Source: Photobacterium lutimaris
GTDB lineage: Bacteria > Pseudomonadota > Gammaproteobacteria > Enterobacterales > Vibrionaceae
NCBI RefSeq assembly: GCF_003025555.1
Contig: NZ_PYMH01000006.1
Coordinates: forward strand, 186,001 to 250,000
Length of the DNA stretch: 64,000 nt
Direction of reading: 5' to 3'
The notes under the pieces were generated by a model, which saw only the letters and a list, made by a program, of their open reading frames with translations, was not told where the DNA came from and made no database searches. Below are positions 29,759-39,232 of the stretch, one piece after another. Both the position numbers and the translations under genes were made by a program. Position 1 is the stretch's first letter; every line of letters begins with the position of its first letter.

Positions 29759-31132
29759 TTAACCCTCTGTAGTTTCTGCTTCCAGATCCAACTGCTCTGG
29801 GAAAGGCCAGTACATTTCCAGCAAGCTGTCTTTGATCAGGGTTTCTTCCGGGTCAAAACACTCAGCAAGGATCTTCCAGCTGAAATCCAAGGCATCTTCC
29901 AAGCTCATATCGACATCCAGTGTCATGAAGTTGTCTTTGAAGTACTTGCCAAATTTCAGGGTTTTTTTATCGTACTCTGACAGTTCAAATGCCATCGCTT
30001 GCTTCTGCTGGGCTTCCACAGAATCGGAGTAGAAACGGATCATCACACTCATGATGGCGCTGTGATCTTCACGGGTTTCTTTACCTACCACCATCTGCTT
30101 AAGACGGGACAGGGAGCCGAATGGATCCAGTACACCCTCATGAAGGTAGAACTGACCCTCGGTGATATAGCCGGTGTTATCCGGTACTGGGTGTGTAACG
30201 TCGTTACCCGGCATAGTGGTCACTGCCAGTAGCGTGACAGAGCCTGCGCCCTTGTAGTCACACGCTTTTTCGTATCGCTTGGCAAGCTGCGAGTACAGAT
30301 CACCCATATAACCACGGTTGGCTGGGATCTTGTCCATCGCGACACCAATTTCCTTCATTGCATCGGCGTAGGACGTCATGTCGGTCAGAAGCACCAGTAC
30401 CTTCTTGCTCTCATCGACAGCGAAATGCTCGGCGACTGATAGTGCCATGTCCGGTGCCAGCAAACGTTCAACGGTGGGATCCGAGGCTTGGTTGACGAAC
30501 ATGACGGTACGTGATGACACACCCGCTTCTTCAAATTGGGTTTTGAAAAAATGGTAGTCATCATAAATCAGGCCCATACCAGCAAATACCACCACATCGG
30601 CTTCGGCCTGAATGGCGATACGGGCAAGGAATTTGTTGTAAGGTTCACCGGCGACCGAGAAAATCGGAATTTTCTGTGATTCAACTAAGGTGTTGAAAAC
30701 ATCGATCATCGGGACATTGGTCCGCACCATACGGGAGGCGAGTGTTCGACGAACCGGGTTAACCGAGGGGCCATCGATTTCGACCTTGGGATCGGTCTCC
30801 AGCTCTGGGCCGTGGTCAATCGGTTGTCCGGCGCCGTCAAAGATGCGGCCAAGGATGTTGGGTGAGTAGGTGACCTGCATCGGTTGGTCAAGGAAGCAAA
30901 CGGCGGCGTTGGTTGATAGACCCTTACAGCCAGCAAAGACCTGAAGGGACACTTCTTCATTGTCGATTTTGATGATCTGAGCAAGCGAGTAGTTTTCACC
31001 GTTTTGCTCAATCATTGCAAGATCGCCGTACTTTGCCTTTGAATTGCTTGAGGAGAGGTTGGGTACTTCTACCCGGATCAAATCACCAACAATGCTGAGT
31101 ATGTTGGTGTAACGTAATAGACTCTGTGGCAT
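29759..31132 (-). CDS. ntpB: V-type ATPase regulatory subunit B
   Basis: From the ATG at 31132 the product is 457 residues. AAGG lies 7 bases upstream, and this start matches the family's length; the frame is open to 31240. It is the non-catalytic partner of A: the P-loop position reads [10 protein letters not shown] without GKT, while [15 protein letters not shown] and the Arg-containing GSLSRLKQ are kept. Three B alternate with three A in the head. It is the first gene of the operon, whereas in chlamydiae and spirochaetes the first gene is E. It is preceded by a 578-base AT-rich spacer that must hold the operon promoter. Confidence 0.94.
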   Translation of the reverse strand: MPQSLLRYTNILSIVGDLIRVEVPNLSSSNSKAKYGDLAMIEQNGENYSLAQIIKIDNEEVSLQVFAGCKGLSTNAAVCFLDQPMQVTYSPNILGRIFDGAGQPIDHGPELETDPKVEIDGPSVNPVRRTLASRMVRTNVPMIDVFNTLVESQKIPIFSVAGEPYNKFLARIAIQAEADVVVFAGMGLIYDDYHFFKTQFEEAGVSSRTVMFVNQASDPTVERLLAPDMALSVAEHFAVDESKKVLVLLTDMTSYADAMKEIGVAMDKIPANRGYMGDLYSQLAKRYEKACDYKGAGSVTLLAVTTMPGNDVTHPVPDNTGYITEGQFYLHEGVLDPFGSLSRLKQMVVGKETREDHSAIMSVMIRFYSDSVEAQQKQAMAFELSEYDKKTLKFGKYFKDNFMTLDVDMSLEDALDFSWKILAECFDPEETLIKDSLLEMYWPFPEQLDLEAETTEG

Positions 31133-31329
31133 CACAATACCTTGATAACTGCCTGGGGGATGAGTGTTTAAATGATTTGGGTTCACTAACCCATGCTCAT
31201 TCTTCGACCCGCTTTTGAATTGCTTGCCCATCCAAGGCAAGGATTAATCTAAAGCACAGCTCCTAAGGTTATGCGTATGTAGCCCATTTGGTATCAATGT
31301 GTTGTTTCAGTTGGTGTCTAATTGTAACA

Positions 31330-31345
31330 AATGATTTCCGTCACA
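31330..31345 (-). promoter_or_regulatory. Possible CRP site upstream of the V-ATPase operon
   Basis: The plus strand reads AATGA-TTTCCG-TCACA, 8 of 10 matches to TGTGA-N6-TCACA. It lies about 200 bases before the subunit B start. Its distance from the unknown start of transcription cannot be judged. Confidence 0.3.
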
Positions 31346-31649
31346 TCGGGAAATGCGAGTGTATTTATCGGATTTACCATGGGTGTTGTTTGTGGTGATG
31401 GTCGGTGAAGAATAGGGGGTTTTTATAACACAATGATTTTATAGGTTTATTTTTGTATTGCGAGATGGGGGGAAAAGATTACAATCTTGCTTTTATTTTA
31501 TTTCTGCGACCGCCTTGGCAACTTTCAAAATTGGAAAATAAGATATCATCATTATTATCTCTTTTAACATATGTAAAAAATGTTAATGACTGGTGGGCTG
31601 TAAAAAAGTCATTTTGGGTGAATTTTTGAACAAATTGCCAGTGGGACAG

Positions 31650-31681
31650 GCAAAAAAAACCAGCCCACTTGGACTGGTTTC
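31650..31681 (-). terminator. Intrinsic terminator after metG
   Basis: On the minus strand, AAACCAGTCC-AAGT-GGGCTGGTTT is followed by TTTTT. Confidence 0.9.
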
Positions 31682-31709
31682 TATTCGCTGTGTCCGTTAA
31701 GACTGCGTC

Positions 31710-33761
31710 TTACATGACGCGCATGCCTGGTTGGGCACCTTCATGCGGTTCCAAGATCCACAGATCTTTACCACCCGGGCCTGCGGCGAGGATCATGCCT
31801 TCAGACATACCGAACTTCATCTTGCGCGGCTTCAGGTTAGCCACCATGACCGTGTGCTTGCCAACTAGCTCTTCTGGCGTGTAAGCCGACTTGATACCAG
31901 AGAATACCTGACGGGTTTCACCGCCAATATCTAGCTGAAACTTAAGTAGTTTGTTTGCTTTAGGTACGGCTTCACAAGAGATAATTTTGGCAATACGCAT
32001 ATCGACTTTAGCGAAGTCATCGAACTCGATTTCGTCTGCAATCGGATCTTTGCTCAGTTCAGTCTCGGTTTTCGCGGCTTCCGCTTTCTCTTTTGCTGCC
32101 ATTTCAGCGGCTGCATCTTCTTTTGAAGATTCAACCATGGCTTCAACTTTCTTAGCATCAATACGGTTGAACAGCGCCTTGAACTTAGTTACTTCGTGGC
32201 CAGTCAGTGGCTGGGCAATACCTTCCCAAGTCAGTGTCTCATTCAGGAAGCCTTCTGTACGTTCAGCTAGCTGAGGCATAACAGGTTTCAGGTAAGCCAT
32301 CAGAACGCGGAACAGGTTGATACCGACAGAGCAGATTTCCTGTAGTTCCTGATCTTTGCCTTCTTGCTTGGCTACAACCCAAGGTGCTTTTTCGTCAACG
32401 TACTGGTTGGCTTTGTCAGCCAGCGCAGTGATTTCACGGATAGCACGGCTAAACTCACGGGTTTCGTATAGCTCAGCAATACGATCTGCTGCGGCAACGA
32501 ACTCTGCGTATAGCTCAGGCTCGGCGAAGTTGTCAGACAGCTTGCCGTCGAAACGCTTGGCGATGAAACCGGCGTTACGCGATGCTAGGTTAACAATCTT
32601 GTTCACCACATCGCTGTTAACGCGCTGGGTGAAATCTTCAAGGTTAAGATCCAAGTCATCAATACGGCTGTTCAGCTTCGCTGCGTAGTAGTAGCGTAGG
32701 CATTCTGGGTCTAGGTGCTCTAGGTAAGTACCTGCTTTGATGAAGGTACCTTTAGACTTAGACATCTTCGCGCCGTTTACTGTTACGTAGCCGTGGACGA
32801 ATACGTTGTCAGGCTTACGGAAACCGGCACCTTCCAGCATGGCTGGCCAGAATAGGCTGTGGAAGTAAACAATGTCTTTACCGATGAAGTGGTAAAGCTC
32901 TGTAGTGCTGTCTTTTTTCCAGAACTCGTCAAAGTTTAGATCGTCACGCTTATCACACAGGTTCTTGAATGAGCCCATGTAACCGATAGGTGCGTCTAGC
33001 CATACGTAGAAGTATTTGCCAGTTTCGCCTGGGATCTCAAAGCCGAAGTAAGGCGCGTCACGTGAGATATCCCACTGCTGAAGGCCAGACTCAAACCATT
33101 CCTGCATCTTATTGGCAGTTTCATCCTGAAGGGCACCAGACTTGGTCCATGATTTCAGCATGTCTTCGAACTGAGGCAGGTCGAAGAAGAAGTGCTCAGA
33201 ATCTTTCATCACTGGTGTGGCGCCAGATACAGCAGATTTCGGGTTGATCAACTCTGTTGGGCTGTAGGTTTCGCCACAGTTGTCACAGTTGTCACCGTAC
33301 TGATCGTCGGACTTACACTTAGGACAGGTACCTTTTACGAAACGATCCGGCAGGAACATTTCCTTCTCAGGGTCAAACAGCTGAGAAATCGTACGGTTGG
33401 TGATGTAGCCATTGTCTTTCAACTGGGTGTAGACGAACGACGCCAGCTCACGGTTCTCTTCTGAGTGTGTGCTGTGGTAGTTGTCGAAGCTGATATCGAA
33501 GCCAGCAAAGTCAGCCTGGTGCTCTTTGCTCACTTCGGCAATCATCTGCTCAGGATCCATACCCATCTGCTGGGCCTTAAGCATGATTGGAGTACCGTGT
33601 GCATCGTCTGCACAGATGAAATGAACTTCGTTGCCGCGAAGGCGCTGATAGCGCACCCAAATATCCGCTTGCACATGCTCAAGCATGTGGCCTAAGTGGA
33701 TAGAACCGTTAGCGTACGGTAGGGCGCAGGTCACCAGAATTTTTCTTGGATTTGCAGCCAT
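31710..33761 (-). CDS. metG: Methionyl-tRNA synthetase
   Basis: The 683-residue class I synthetase has HIGH as HLGH near residue 22 and a zinc-binding knuckle with paired Cys (CPKC and CDNC, about 146-161). It also has the KMSKS loop and an anticodon domain. The C-terminal tRNA-binding EMAP/Arc1p-like domain (about 580-683; [11 protein letters not shown]) promotes dimerisation. It charges tRNA-Met for both initiation and elongation. It is divergent from apbC across a 168-base spacer, an arrangement shared with E. coli and Vibrio. Confidence 0.97.
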   Translation of the reverse strand: MAANPRKILVTCALPYANGSIHLGHMLEHVQADIWVRYQRLRGNEVHFICADDAHGTPIMLKAQQMGMDPEQMIAEVSKEHQADFAGFDISFDNYHSTHSEENRELASFVYTQLKDNGYITNRTISQLFDPEKEMFLPDRFVKGTCPKCKSDDQYGDNCDNCGETYSPTELINPKSAVSGATPVMKDSEHFFFDLPQFEDMLKSWTKSGALQDETANKMQEWFESGLQQWDISRDAPYFGFEIPGETGKYFYVWLDAPIGYMGSFKNLCDKRDDLNFDEFWKKDSTTELYHFIGKDIVYFHSLFWPAMLEGAGFRKPDNVFVHGYVTVNGAKMSKSKGTFIKAGTYLEHLDPECLRYYYAAKLNSRIDDLDLNLEDFTQRVNSDVVNKIVNLASRNAGFIAKRFDGKLSDNFAEPELYAEFVAAADRIAELYETREFSRAIREITALADKANQYVDEKAPWVVAKQEGKDQELQEICSVGINLFRVLMAYLKPVMPQLAERTEGFLNETLTWEGIAQPLTGHEVTKFKALFNRIDAKKVEAMVESSKEDAAAEMAAKEKAEAAKTETELSKDPIADEIEFDDFAKVDMRIAKIISCEAVPKANKLLKFQLDIGGETRQVFSGIKSAYTPEELVGKHTVMVANLKPRKMKFGMSEGMILAAGPGGKDLWILEPHEGAQPGMRVM

Positions 33762-33929
33762 AATGTCTTATTTCGCTCATGATGGGTAATAAAAACGTAG
33801 CTGTAAATACTACCTGATGGATAGCACCTTGCCTAGGAGGATCTGCTGTAAATCACGGTAAAATGGAGCGCTATATAGGCATCGGTGTTAGGATGTAGAC
33901 AAACAATAAATGTGGAGCGCTAAAAGATC

Positions 33930-35021
33930 ATGAGCCGTGACTCAATTACCCGTTTTGAAAGCGTGGCAGATATTTGCCGTTGGTTGAACCAGTTTGAACA
34001 CCCTTGGCTGCATGATGAATGGGCCGAGACGACGAATGTGGTATCGGTGTCGGCTGACGGCAAAATTTCGGTAACCTTTCCGTTTGCTGCTAGCCAAGTG
34101 GCTGAACTTTTAGCGCAGTGGATCATCACCCAGCAACAGCTCCACCATATTGCCAGCGACATCAAATTTGACATCGGATGCCGTATCGCCCCGTTGGCCT
34201 CAGGTGACAAACAGCCACTGAATGGGGTGAAGAATATTATCGTGGTCAGCTCTGCCAAAGGTGGGGTAGGTAAATCAACGACATCCGTTAACCTAGCTCT
34301 GGGGCTACAGGCCCAAGGGGCCAAGGTAGGCTTGCTGGATGCTGATATCTATGGTCCGTCGGTACCGATGATGCTGGGGACGGTGGAGGAAAAGCCGCAG
34401 TCACCGGATGGCAAGATGATGATGCCAATTGAGTCCTGCGGTTTGTTTACTAACTCGGTGGGTTATTTGGTGCCGGCAGACAGTGCGACAATTTGGCGTG
34501 GCCCAATGGCATCGAAGGCTTTATCCCAGATCATCGCCGAAACCTGGTGGCCGGATCTGGACTACTTGGTGATTGATATGCCACCAGGTACCGGTGATAT
34601 CCAATTGACATTGGCCCAGCAAATTCCTGTGACCGGGGCGATTGTCGTAACAACCCCGCAAGACTTGGCGTTGGCTGATGCCATAAAGGGCGTCAGTATG
34701 TTTAATAAGGTCGACGTACCGGTGCTGGGTCTGGTTGAGAACATGAGTTACCACATTTGTAGTAATTGTGGCCATCACGAGCCGATCTTCGGTACCGGCG
34801 GTGCTGAACGCATGGCACAGGAATATGCCATACCGCTTTTGGCCCAACTGCCTTTGCATATCAAAATCCGTGAAGACATCGATAACGGTAAGCCGACGGT
34901 GGCGGCATCACCGGATTCAGAGCAAGCTCAGGCATATATTCAGCTGGCTGGTTCTGTTGCTAGCCGTCTGTATTGGCAAGGTACGCCGGTGGCTGAACAG
35001 ATCACAATTCGTACAATGTAA
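33930..35021 (+). CDS. apbC: Iron-sulfur cluster carrier ApbC (Mrp/NBP35 family)
   Basis: The 363-residue protein has an N-terminal MIP18-like domain (about 1-95) and a deviant Walker A loop SSAKGGVGKSTTS near 107-119. The Mrp signature includes LLDADIYGPSVP, and a CxxC pair (CSNC, about 276-279) bridges a shared Fe-S cluster in the dimer. It binds and transfers 4Fe-4S clusters to apoproteins in the cytoplasm. It sits between metG and udk as in other gammaproteobacteria. No strong terminator follows. Confidence 0.94.
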   Translation: MSRDSITRFESVADICRWLNQFEHPWLHDEWAETTNVVSVSADGKISVTFPFAASQVAELLAQWIITQQQLHHIASDIKFDIGCRIAPLASGDKQPLNGVKNIIVVSSAKGGVGKSTTSVNLALGLQAQGAKVGLLDADIYGPSVPMMLGTVEEKPQSPDGKMMMPIESCGLFTNSVGYLVPADSATIWRGPMASKALSQIIAETWWPDLDYLVIDMPPGTGDIQLTLAQQIPVTGAIVVTTPQDLALADAIKGVSMFNKVDVPVLGLVENMSYHICSNCGHHEPIFGTGGAERMAQEYAIPLLAQLPLHIKIREDIDNGKPTVAASPDSEQAQAYIQLAGSVASRLYWQGTPVAEQITIRTM

Positions 35022-35083
35022 ACCATTGCTTTTGTCAAAGCTGCAGAGTTTCTGAGCAAACGTGGCCGATGCCGCTTTTTTAC

Positions 35084-35112
35084 TGGCATCTGCCCTTACA
35101 TCTGCCTATAAT
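35084..35112 (+). promoter_or_regulatory. Candidate udk promoter
   Basis: A perfect -10 hexamer TATAAT lies at 35107-35112, with TGGCAT 17 bases before it as a weak -35. This gives a leader of roughly 110 bases. Confidence 0.45.
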
Positions 35113-35227
35113 CATGCGGTTTATTTATGCCTATTTAAGCCATTTCCCAACACAGTGAGTGATGGGTAATGGTCTGTTTATTACGGTTTGTCCACTACGC
35201 CACGTTGTTTTACAGGTGCATTCTGAT

Positions 35228-35872
35228 ATGTCTGAACACTCTCACCAATGCGTTATTATCGGTATTGCAGGTGCCTCTGCATCCGGTAAAAGTCTGATTG
35301 CCAGCACAGTTTATAAAGAGCTAAAAGAAAAAGTAGGCGATCATCAGATCGGTGTTATTACGGAAGATTGCTATTACAACGATCAAAGCCACCTAAGCAT
35401 GGATGAAAGGGTAAAGACCAACTACGACCACCCAAATGCCTTGGATCACGACCTACTTTGTGATCACCTTGAGCAGTTGATCCGCGGTGAAGCGGTGGAA
35501 GTTCCTCAGTACAGTTACAGCGAACATACGCGTATGACTGAAACCACCACGCTGACACCTAAAAAGGTGATCATTCTGGAAGGTATCCTGCTGCTGACGG
35601 ACCCACGCCTACGTGACATTATGCACGCAAGTGTCTTCATGGACACGCCGCTTGATATCTGTCTGCTTCGCCGTCTACAGCGCGACGTGGCTGAGCGTGA
35701 CCGCACGATGGAATCTGTGCTTCAACAGTACCAGAAAACAGTACGCCCGATGTTCATGCAGTTCATTGAGCCGTCCAAGCAATACGCAGACATTATTGTT
35801 CCTCGCGGCGGTAAGAACCGTATCGCGATCGACGTACTGAAGGCACACATTGCCAAGTTGCTACGTGCTTAA
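35228..35872 (+). CDS. udk: Uridine kinase
   Basis: From the ATG at 35228 (AGGTG upstream) the enzyme is 214 residues, matching E. coli Udk (213). The frame is open upstream to 35159, but that extension is unlike the family. Walker A is GASASGKS near 15-22; [12 protein letters not shown] and the uridine-binding YDHPNALD follow. It phosphorylates uridine and cytidine with a nucleoside triphosphate, the first step of pyrimidine salvage. It precedes asmA with a terminator between. Confidence 0.95.
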   Translation: MSEHSHQCVIIGIAGASASGKSLIASTVYKELKEKVGDHQIGVITEDCYYNDQSHLSMDERVKTNYDHPNALDHDLLCDHLEQLIRGEAVEVPQYSYSEHTRMTETTTLTPKKVIILEGILLLTDPRLRDIMHASVFMDTPLDICLLRRLQRDVAERDRTMESVLQQYQKTVRPMFMQFIEPSKQYADIIVPRGGKNRIAIDVLKAHIAKLLRA

Positions 35873-35898
35873 CGTTTCGTTCTGACAATGGATTATCA

Positions 35899-35928
35899 AT
35901 AGGCAGCCTTACGCTGCCTATTTTTTTA
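35899..35928 (+). terminator. Intrinsic terminator after udk
   Basis: The stem TAGGCAGC / GCTGCCTA is followed by seven T. Confidence 0.9.
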
Positions 35929-36065
35929 CCTGAAAAAAACATAGCGGCTGGGTGTTGGGTATAGACTTCAATCACTTGAAGTCGTTGGACTATATGCCAC
36001 AATGGGGTCAGATAACTTTGGCGCTAGGCTCGTTTGATGAGCATGGATGGAAAGATGGGGATGTA

Positions 36066-38213
36066 ATGAAAAAAATAATAATGGCTTTGCTCGCTGTTGC
36101 GGTGGTTGCCGTTGTCGGTATCGCCGCCTTGGTGGCGTTGATTGACCCGAACCAGTTCAAACCAATGATTGCCGAGCAGGTAAAAAAAGCGACCGGGCGT
36201 GATCTCGTGATTGAAGGCGATATTAGCTGGCGCTTTTTCCCGAGTATCGGATTTGATATCGGCAAGACAGAATTCAAAAACCCGCAAGGGTTTGCCGAGC
36301 CGAATCTGGCCCAGTTCGATCAAGCTGAACTGTCAGTGTCGGTGATGCCGCTATTTTCCCAGCAGCTAGAAATTGGCAATGTCAGTTTGCTCGGCGGGCG
36401 GGTCTTTATCCAGACTCTCGAAAACGGGGTCAGTAACCTTGATGGTTTATCAGGTCAGGAAGCTACCGAGTCCGCTGAAGAGCCGGCCAAAGCGCCGGCA
36501 GAGCCACCTGTAAGTGAACCCACAACGGCAGCTGAACAGCAAGCGTGGCAGATCAGCTTGGCTGGGGTTGAAATCAGCAATGCCAGTGCGCTTATCCTTG
36601 ATGATAAAGCGGGTAGTAAAACGGAAATCGATCGACTTGATTTTACGTTGGACCAATTTGCCCCAGGCGAATGGACGACAGCCCAGTTCAATATCGCAGG
36701 CAGCGCCGCAGAGCTGAGCTTCAGTGCCGAGGGACAAACGAAGCTACTGATTGCCGAGCAATTAGATGGTGCCGAGATTAAAGCGCTATCGTTAACAGCA
36801 AGTGCCAAAGATGTGGTTAATGATATCCGCAATGCTACTATTTCGCTTGATCGCTTTAAGCTAGGTGACTGGTCAACGATTGAGTTCGCTATTGACGGTG
36901 AAATACCTGATCTGAGTTTTACTACTCAAGGCTCTACGCAGTTGATGGTTGATGAGGCGATCAAGCTCGTTAGCTTGAAAGGTGCCAAGCTGAATGCCGA
37001 GCTTAAAGGGGCCGGCTTGCCACGTCCTGAAATGACGGTTGGATTAGAAGCTGATGCGAAATACAACCTGGAGAAAGGACTGGCTGAATTAGCGACCTTG
37101 AAAGCCGCCGTTGATGAGTTGGCGTTGAAGGGGAGTGCCTCTTTTCAATCGGCTGATATTCCGGTGATCCGCTTTGATTTGTCGTCTGACAAGATTGATT
37201 TGGATGCATTTCTTGGCACGGCAGAAGGGAAGTCGACTGCATCACAGGAAAGCGGAGAAGCAGGCTCTTCTGAGGTGGGGAGCCCAGATACAGCGGGTGG
37301 TAAAGCAAAGAACCAAGAGCCTGATCTTAGCGCGCTTAAGACTCTCGATTTGGCTGGTAAAGTGGCTATTGATCAATTCAAAGCTGCCAATGCGCACATG
37401 AGTAACGTGAAGCTGGCGCTGAGTGTGAAAAATGGTGTTCTCGATCTTAGTGGGTTAGATGCCAACCTTTATCAGGGCAGTATCCATGCTACGGCGAGGA
37501 TTGATGCCAATGGTCAACTACCGACCTACAAGGCGACTAAGCAGATCAAAGGTGTACAGATCCAACCCTTGCTGGTGGATGTAGCACAAAATGATACCTT
37601 GGCGGGTACCGGTGATATCTCGGTGAATGTATCGGGTACTGGGCTTGCCGAGAAGCGTATGCGTGAAAATATTGCTGGTACGATAGACATCCGTTTCGCC
37701 GATGGGGCTATTTATGGTGTCAATATACCGGAAATGATCCGAGAAGCTCGTGCGACACTTAAAGGCCAGAAAGCAGAATACGTTAAGGAAGAGAAGAAAA
37801 CCGATTTTTCGGCGATGACTGCAACCATCAAACTGGCTAAAGGTGTTGCTTCAACCAGCAATCTTGATATCGACTCACCACTGATTCGTATCAATGGTAA
37901 CGGCTCGACCAGCTTGGTCAATGAAACCATCGACTTTGCAGTGAATACCTCCGTGGTTGCCACCAGTAAAGGGCAGGGGGGTAAAGAGATTGATGAGGTC
38001 GCTGATCTTACCGTGCCGATTGATGTCAAAGGCAACTGGAGTGAGCCTGCGTTCTCGCTCAATATTGCCCAGCTGCTCAAGCAAAACAATGAGCTGGAGC
38101 AAAAGGCACAGCGCGAAGTCGAGCGCGGACTGGAGAAGTTGTTGGGTGATAAGGCCAAGGACGACAATATCAAGAAGGCAGCGGATAAGCTGCTGAAGGG
38201 TCTGTTTAATTAA
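36066..38213 (+). CDS. asmA: AsmA family protein
   Basis: From the ATG at 36066 (GGGGAT upstream) the product is 715 residues. The frame is open to 35952, but only this start puts the N-terminal membrane anchor (about 2-24) at the front, as in AsmA. The rest is a large periplasmic beta-rich region with AsmA N- and C-terminal domains and two low-complexity acidic/Ala inserts (about 140-160 and 385-410). AsmA-like proteins resemble bridge-type lipid transporters and affect outer-membrane assembly. It lies next to udk as E. coli asmA does in its dcd-udk neighbourhood. The precise cargo is unknown. Confidence 0.9.
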   Translation: MKKIIMALLAVAVVAVVGIAALVALIDPNQFKPMIAEQVKKATGRDLVIEGDISWRFFPSIGFDIGKTEFKNPQGFAEPNLAQFDQAELSVSVMPLFSQQLEIGNVSLLGGRVFIQTLENGVSNLDGLSGQEATESAEEPAKAPAEPPVSEPTTAAEQQAWQISLAGVEISNASALILDDKAGSKTEIDRLDFTLDQFAPGEWTTAQFNIAGSAAELSFSAEGQTKLLIAEQLDGAEIKALSLTASAKDVVNDIRNATISLDRFKLGDWSTIEFAIDGEIPDLSFTTQGSTQLMVDEAIKLVSLKGAKLNAELKGAGLPRPEMTVGLEADAKYNLEKGLAELATLKAAVDELALKGSASFQSADIPVIRFDLSSDKIDLDAFLGTAEGKSTASQESGEAGSSEVGSPDTAGGKAKNQEPDLSALKTLDLAGKVAIDQFKAANAHMSNVKLALSVKNGVLDLSGLDANLYQGSIHATARIDANGQLPTYKATKQIKGVQIQPLLVDVAQNDTLAGTGDISVNVSGTGLAEKRMRENIAGTIDIRFADGAIYGVNIPEMIREARATLKGQKAEYVKEEKKTDFSAMTATIKLAKGVASTSNLDIDSPLIRINGNGSTSLVNETIDFAVNTSVVATSKGQGGKEIDEVADLTVPIDVKGNWSEPAFSLNIAQLLKQNNELEQKAQREVERGLEKLLGDKAKDDNIKKAADKLLKGLFN

Positions 38214-38242
38214 CACTTAATGTCGCAGGTGATAATGTGACT

Positions 38243-38275
38243 AAGAAGGAGAGCAGCTGCTCTCCTTCTTTCATT
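38243..38275 (+). terminator. Intrinsic terminator after asmA
   Basis: This is a perfect 28-base palindrome with arms AAGAAGGAGAGCAG and CTGCTCTCCTTCTT, followed by TCATTT. Confidence 0.75.
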
Positions 38276-38285
38276 TATAGGCAAG

Positions 38286-38441
38286 TTAGACGGCACCTAG
38301 CTGCTGGAGCAAGCCCATTTGATCCCACTGCTCCCACCGTTCAACAACCTGGCCATCAACGGCTAGGTGCAAATCTGGAAAAGCCAGTAATAACCCACTG
38401 ACCAACTCTTTGAATTCTGTTACTGATAGATTAGGACTTGG
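38286..38441 (-). pseudogene. Remnant of a SnoaL-like (ester cyclase/NTF2-fold) gene
   Basis: A 51-codon minus-strand frame is open between two stops. Its first part includes EFKELVSGLLLAFPDLH and its second part VVERWEQWDQMGLLQQLG. The first resembles the early helix and the AFPDLH motif of SnoaL-like ester cyclases; the second resembles the family's last strand and C-terminus. About 60-70 middle residues normally between them are absent, and no start codon with a Shine-Dalgarno is present. This looks like an internally deleted, dead gene. The family call is by eye. Confidence 0.55.
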
Positions 38442-38591
38442 TTACTGTTAATGACATAGCCTTTTCTCAATAAAGAATGTCACCAGAAAAGATAGACCAG
38501 TTTGAACAGAAAACCCTACCTAATAGTCGAAGACCAAGCTAAACGCACTGCTGCCTCTAGCTTGGTGCTATTCAGGTGTTTACTTTCGCGA

Positions 38592-39044
38592 TTACGCTAG
38601 CTGCTTATTCTTTTTCGAGGACTTCTGGTTTTCTAGAATATCCTGGAAGGCTTTCAATAAATCAATGGCCGACAGCATACCGACCAGTTGTCCTGTTTTG
38701 TCCAGCACCGGTGCGGCCCCAACATGAAAATCTAATACGGTGCCGATGGCTTTGGTGAGCGTATCGTAGGTTCTTACATGCACGATATCCCGGATCATGA
38801 CATCGCTGATATGCCATTCGTCCGTTAGATGGTATTCATGGCCGATCTCTGGGGATTCATCAACCCAGCCCGGACGGCGTAATTCTCTGTCACTTACGAT
38901 ACCGACGAGCGTTCCTTCATCATTCACGACGGGTAAGTGACGGATATTTTCATCGCGCATCAAGAAGAAGGCTTCTCTCAGCCCTGTATCAGGTGAGGTA
39001 GTGATGACTTTACGGGTCATGTATTCAGAGACTTTTGTTGGCAT
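38592..39044 (-). CDS. CBS-domain-pair protein
   Basis: The 150-residue protein is made of two CBS motifs: residues about 5-60 (VSEYMTRKVITTSPDTGL to LVGIVSDRELRR) and about 78-138 (ISDVMIRDIVHVRTYDTL to LVGMLSAIDLLKAF). It has a basic tail (KSSKKNKQ). Such stand-alone pairs usually bind adenine nucleotides and act as regulatory modules, but no partner is known for this one. It begins with ATG after AAGGAAG. It is divergent from the neighbouring hydrolase gene. Confidence 0.85.
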   Translation of the reverse strand: MPTKVSEYMTRKVITTSPDTGLREAFFLMRDENIRHLPVVNDEGTLVGIVSDRELRRPGWVDESPEIGHEYHLTDEWHISDVMIRDIVHVRTYDTLTKAIGTVLDFHVGAAPVLDKTGQLVGMLSAIDLLKAFQDILENQKSSKKNKQLA

Positions 39045-39232
39045 TGCATCTTCCTTTTATTCAAAGTTGATGGGTGTTGCCTGAATTACCGTAGCGAATA
39101 TTGCGCGCTTGATCTGCGAGCAAAACCGGTTTTTTGCATAATTTGCGACGAACTTAAACAAGTTTGTAACTTGTTGCGTCGTGACTAATAGCTCTGCTAA
39201 GGTGTCGACTTATAAAAGAAGAAGGAATGATT

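Larger units (their letters stand above)
31133..31709. other. Promoter region of the V-ATPase operon and 3' end of the metG unit
   Basis: This is a long AT-rich spacer. It contains the metG terminator at its right end and a possible CRP site at 31330-31345. I could not pick a convincing minus-strand -35/-10 pair, and no gene longer than about 20 codons is credible. Confidence 0.6.
38214..38591. other. asmA-CBS intergenic region with a decayed gene
   Basis: These 378 bases contain the asmA terminator, a remnant of an ester-cyclase-like gene on the minus strand, and a further dyad CCAAGCTA / TAGCTTGG (about 38532-38563) that may end the CBS gene transcript. Confidence 0.6.

Noticed and set aside
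31521..31580. Possible 19-codon leader peptide on the minus strand before the V-ATPase operon
   Set aside because: It has only a weak Shine-Dalgarno and no attenuator-like structure after it.
31520..31590. Fur-box-like stretch GATATCATCATTATTATC upstream of the V-ATPase operon
   Set aside because: It matches only one of the three hexamers of the Fur consensus well, and the region is AT-rich, so chance similarity is likely.
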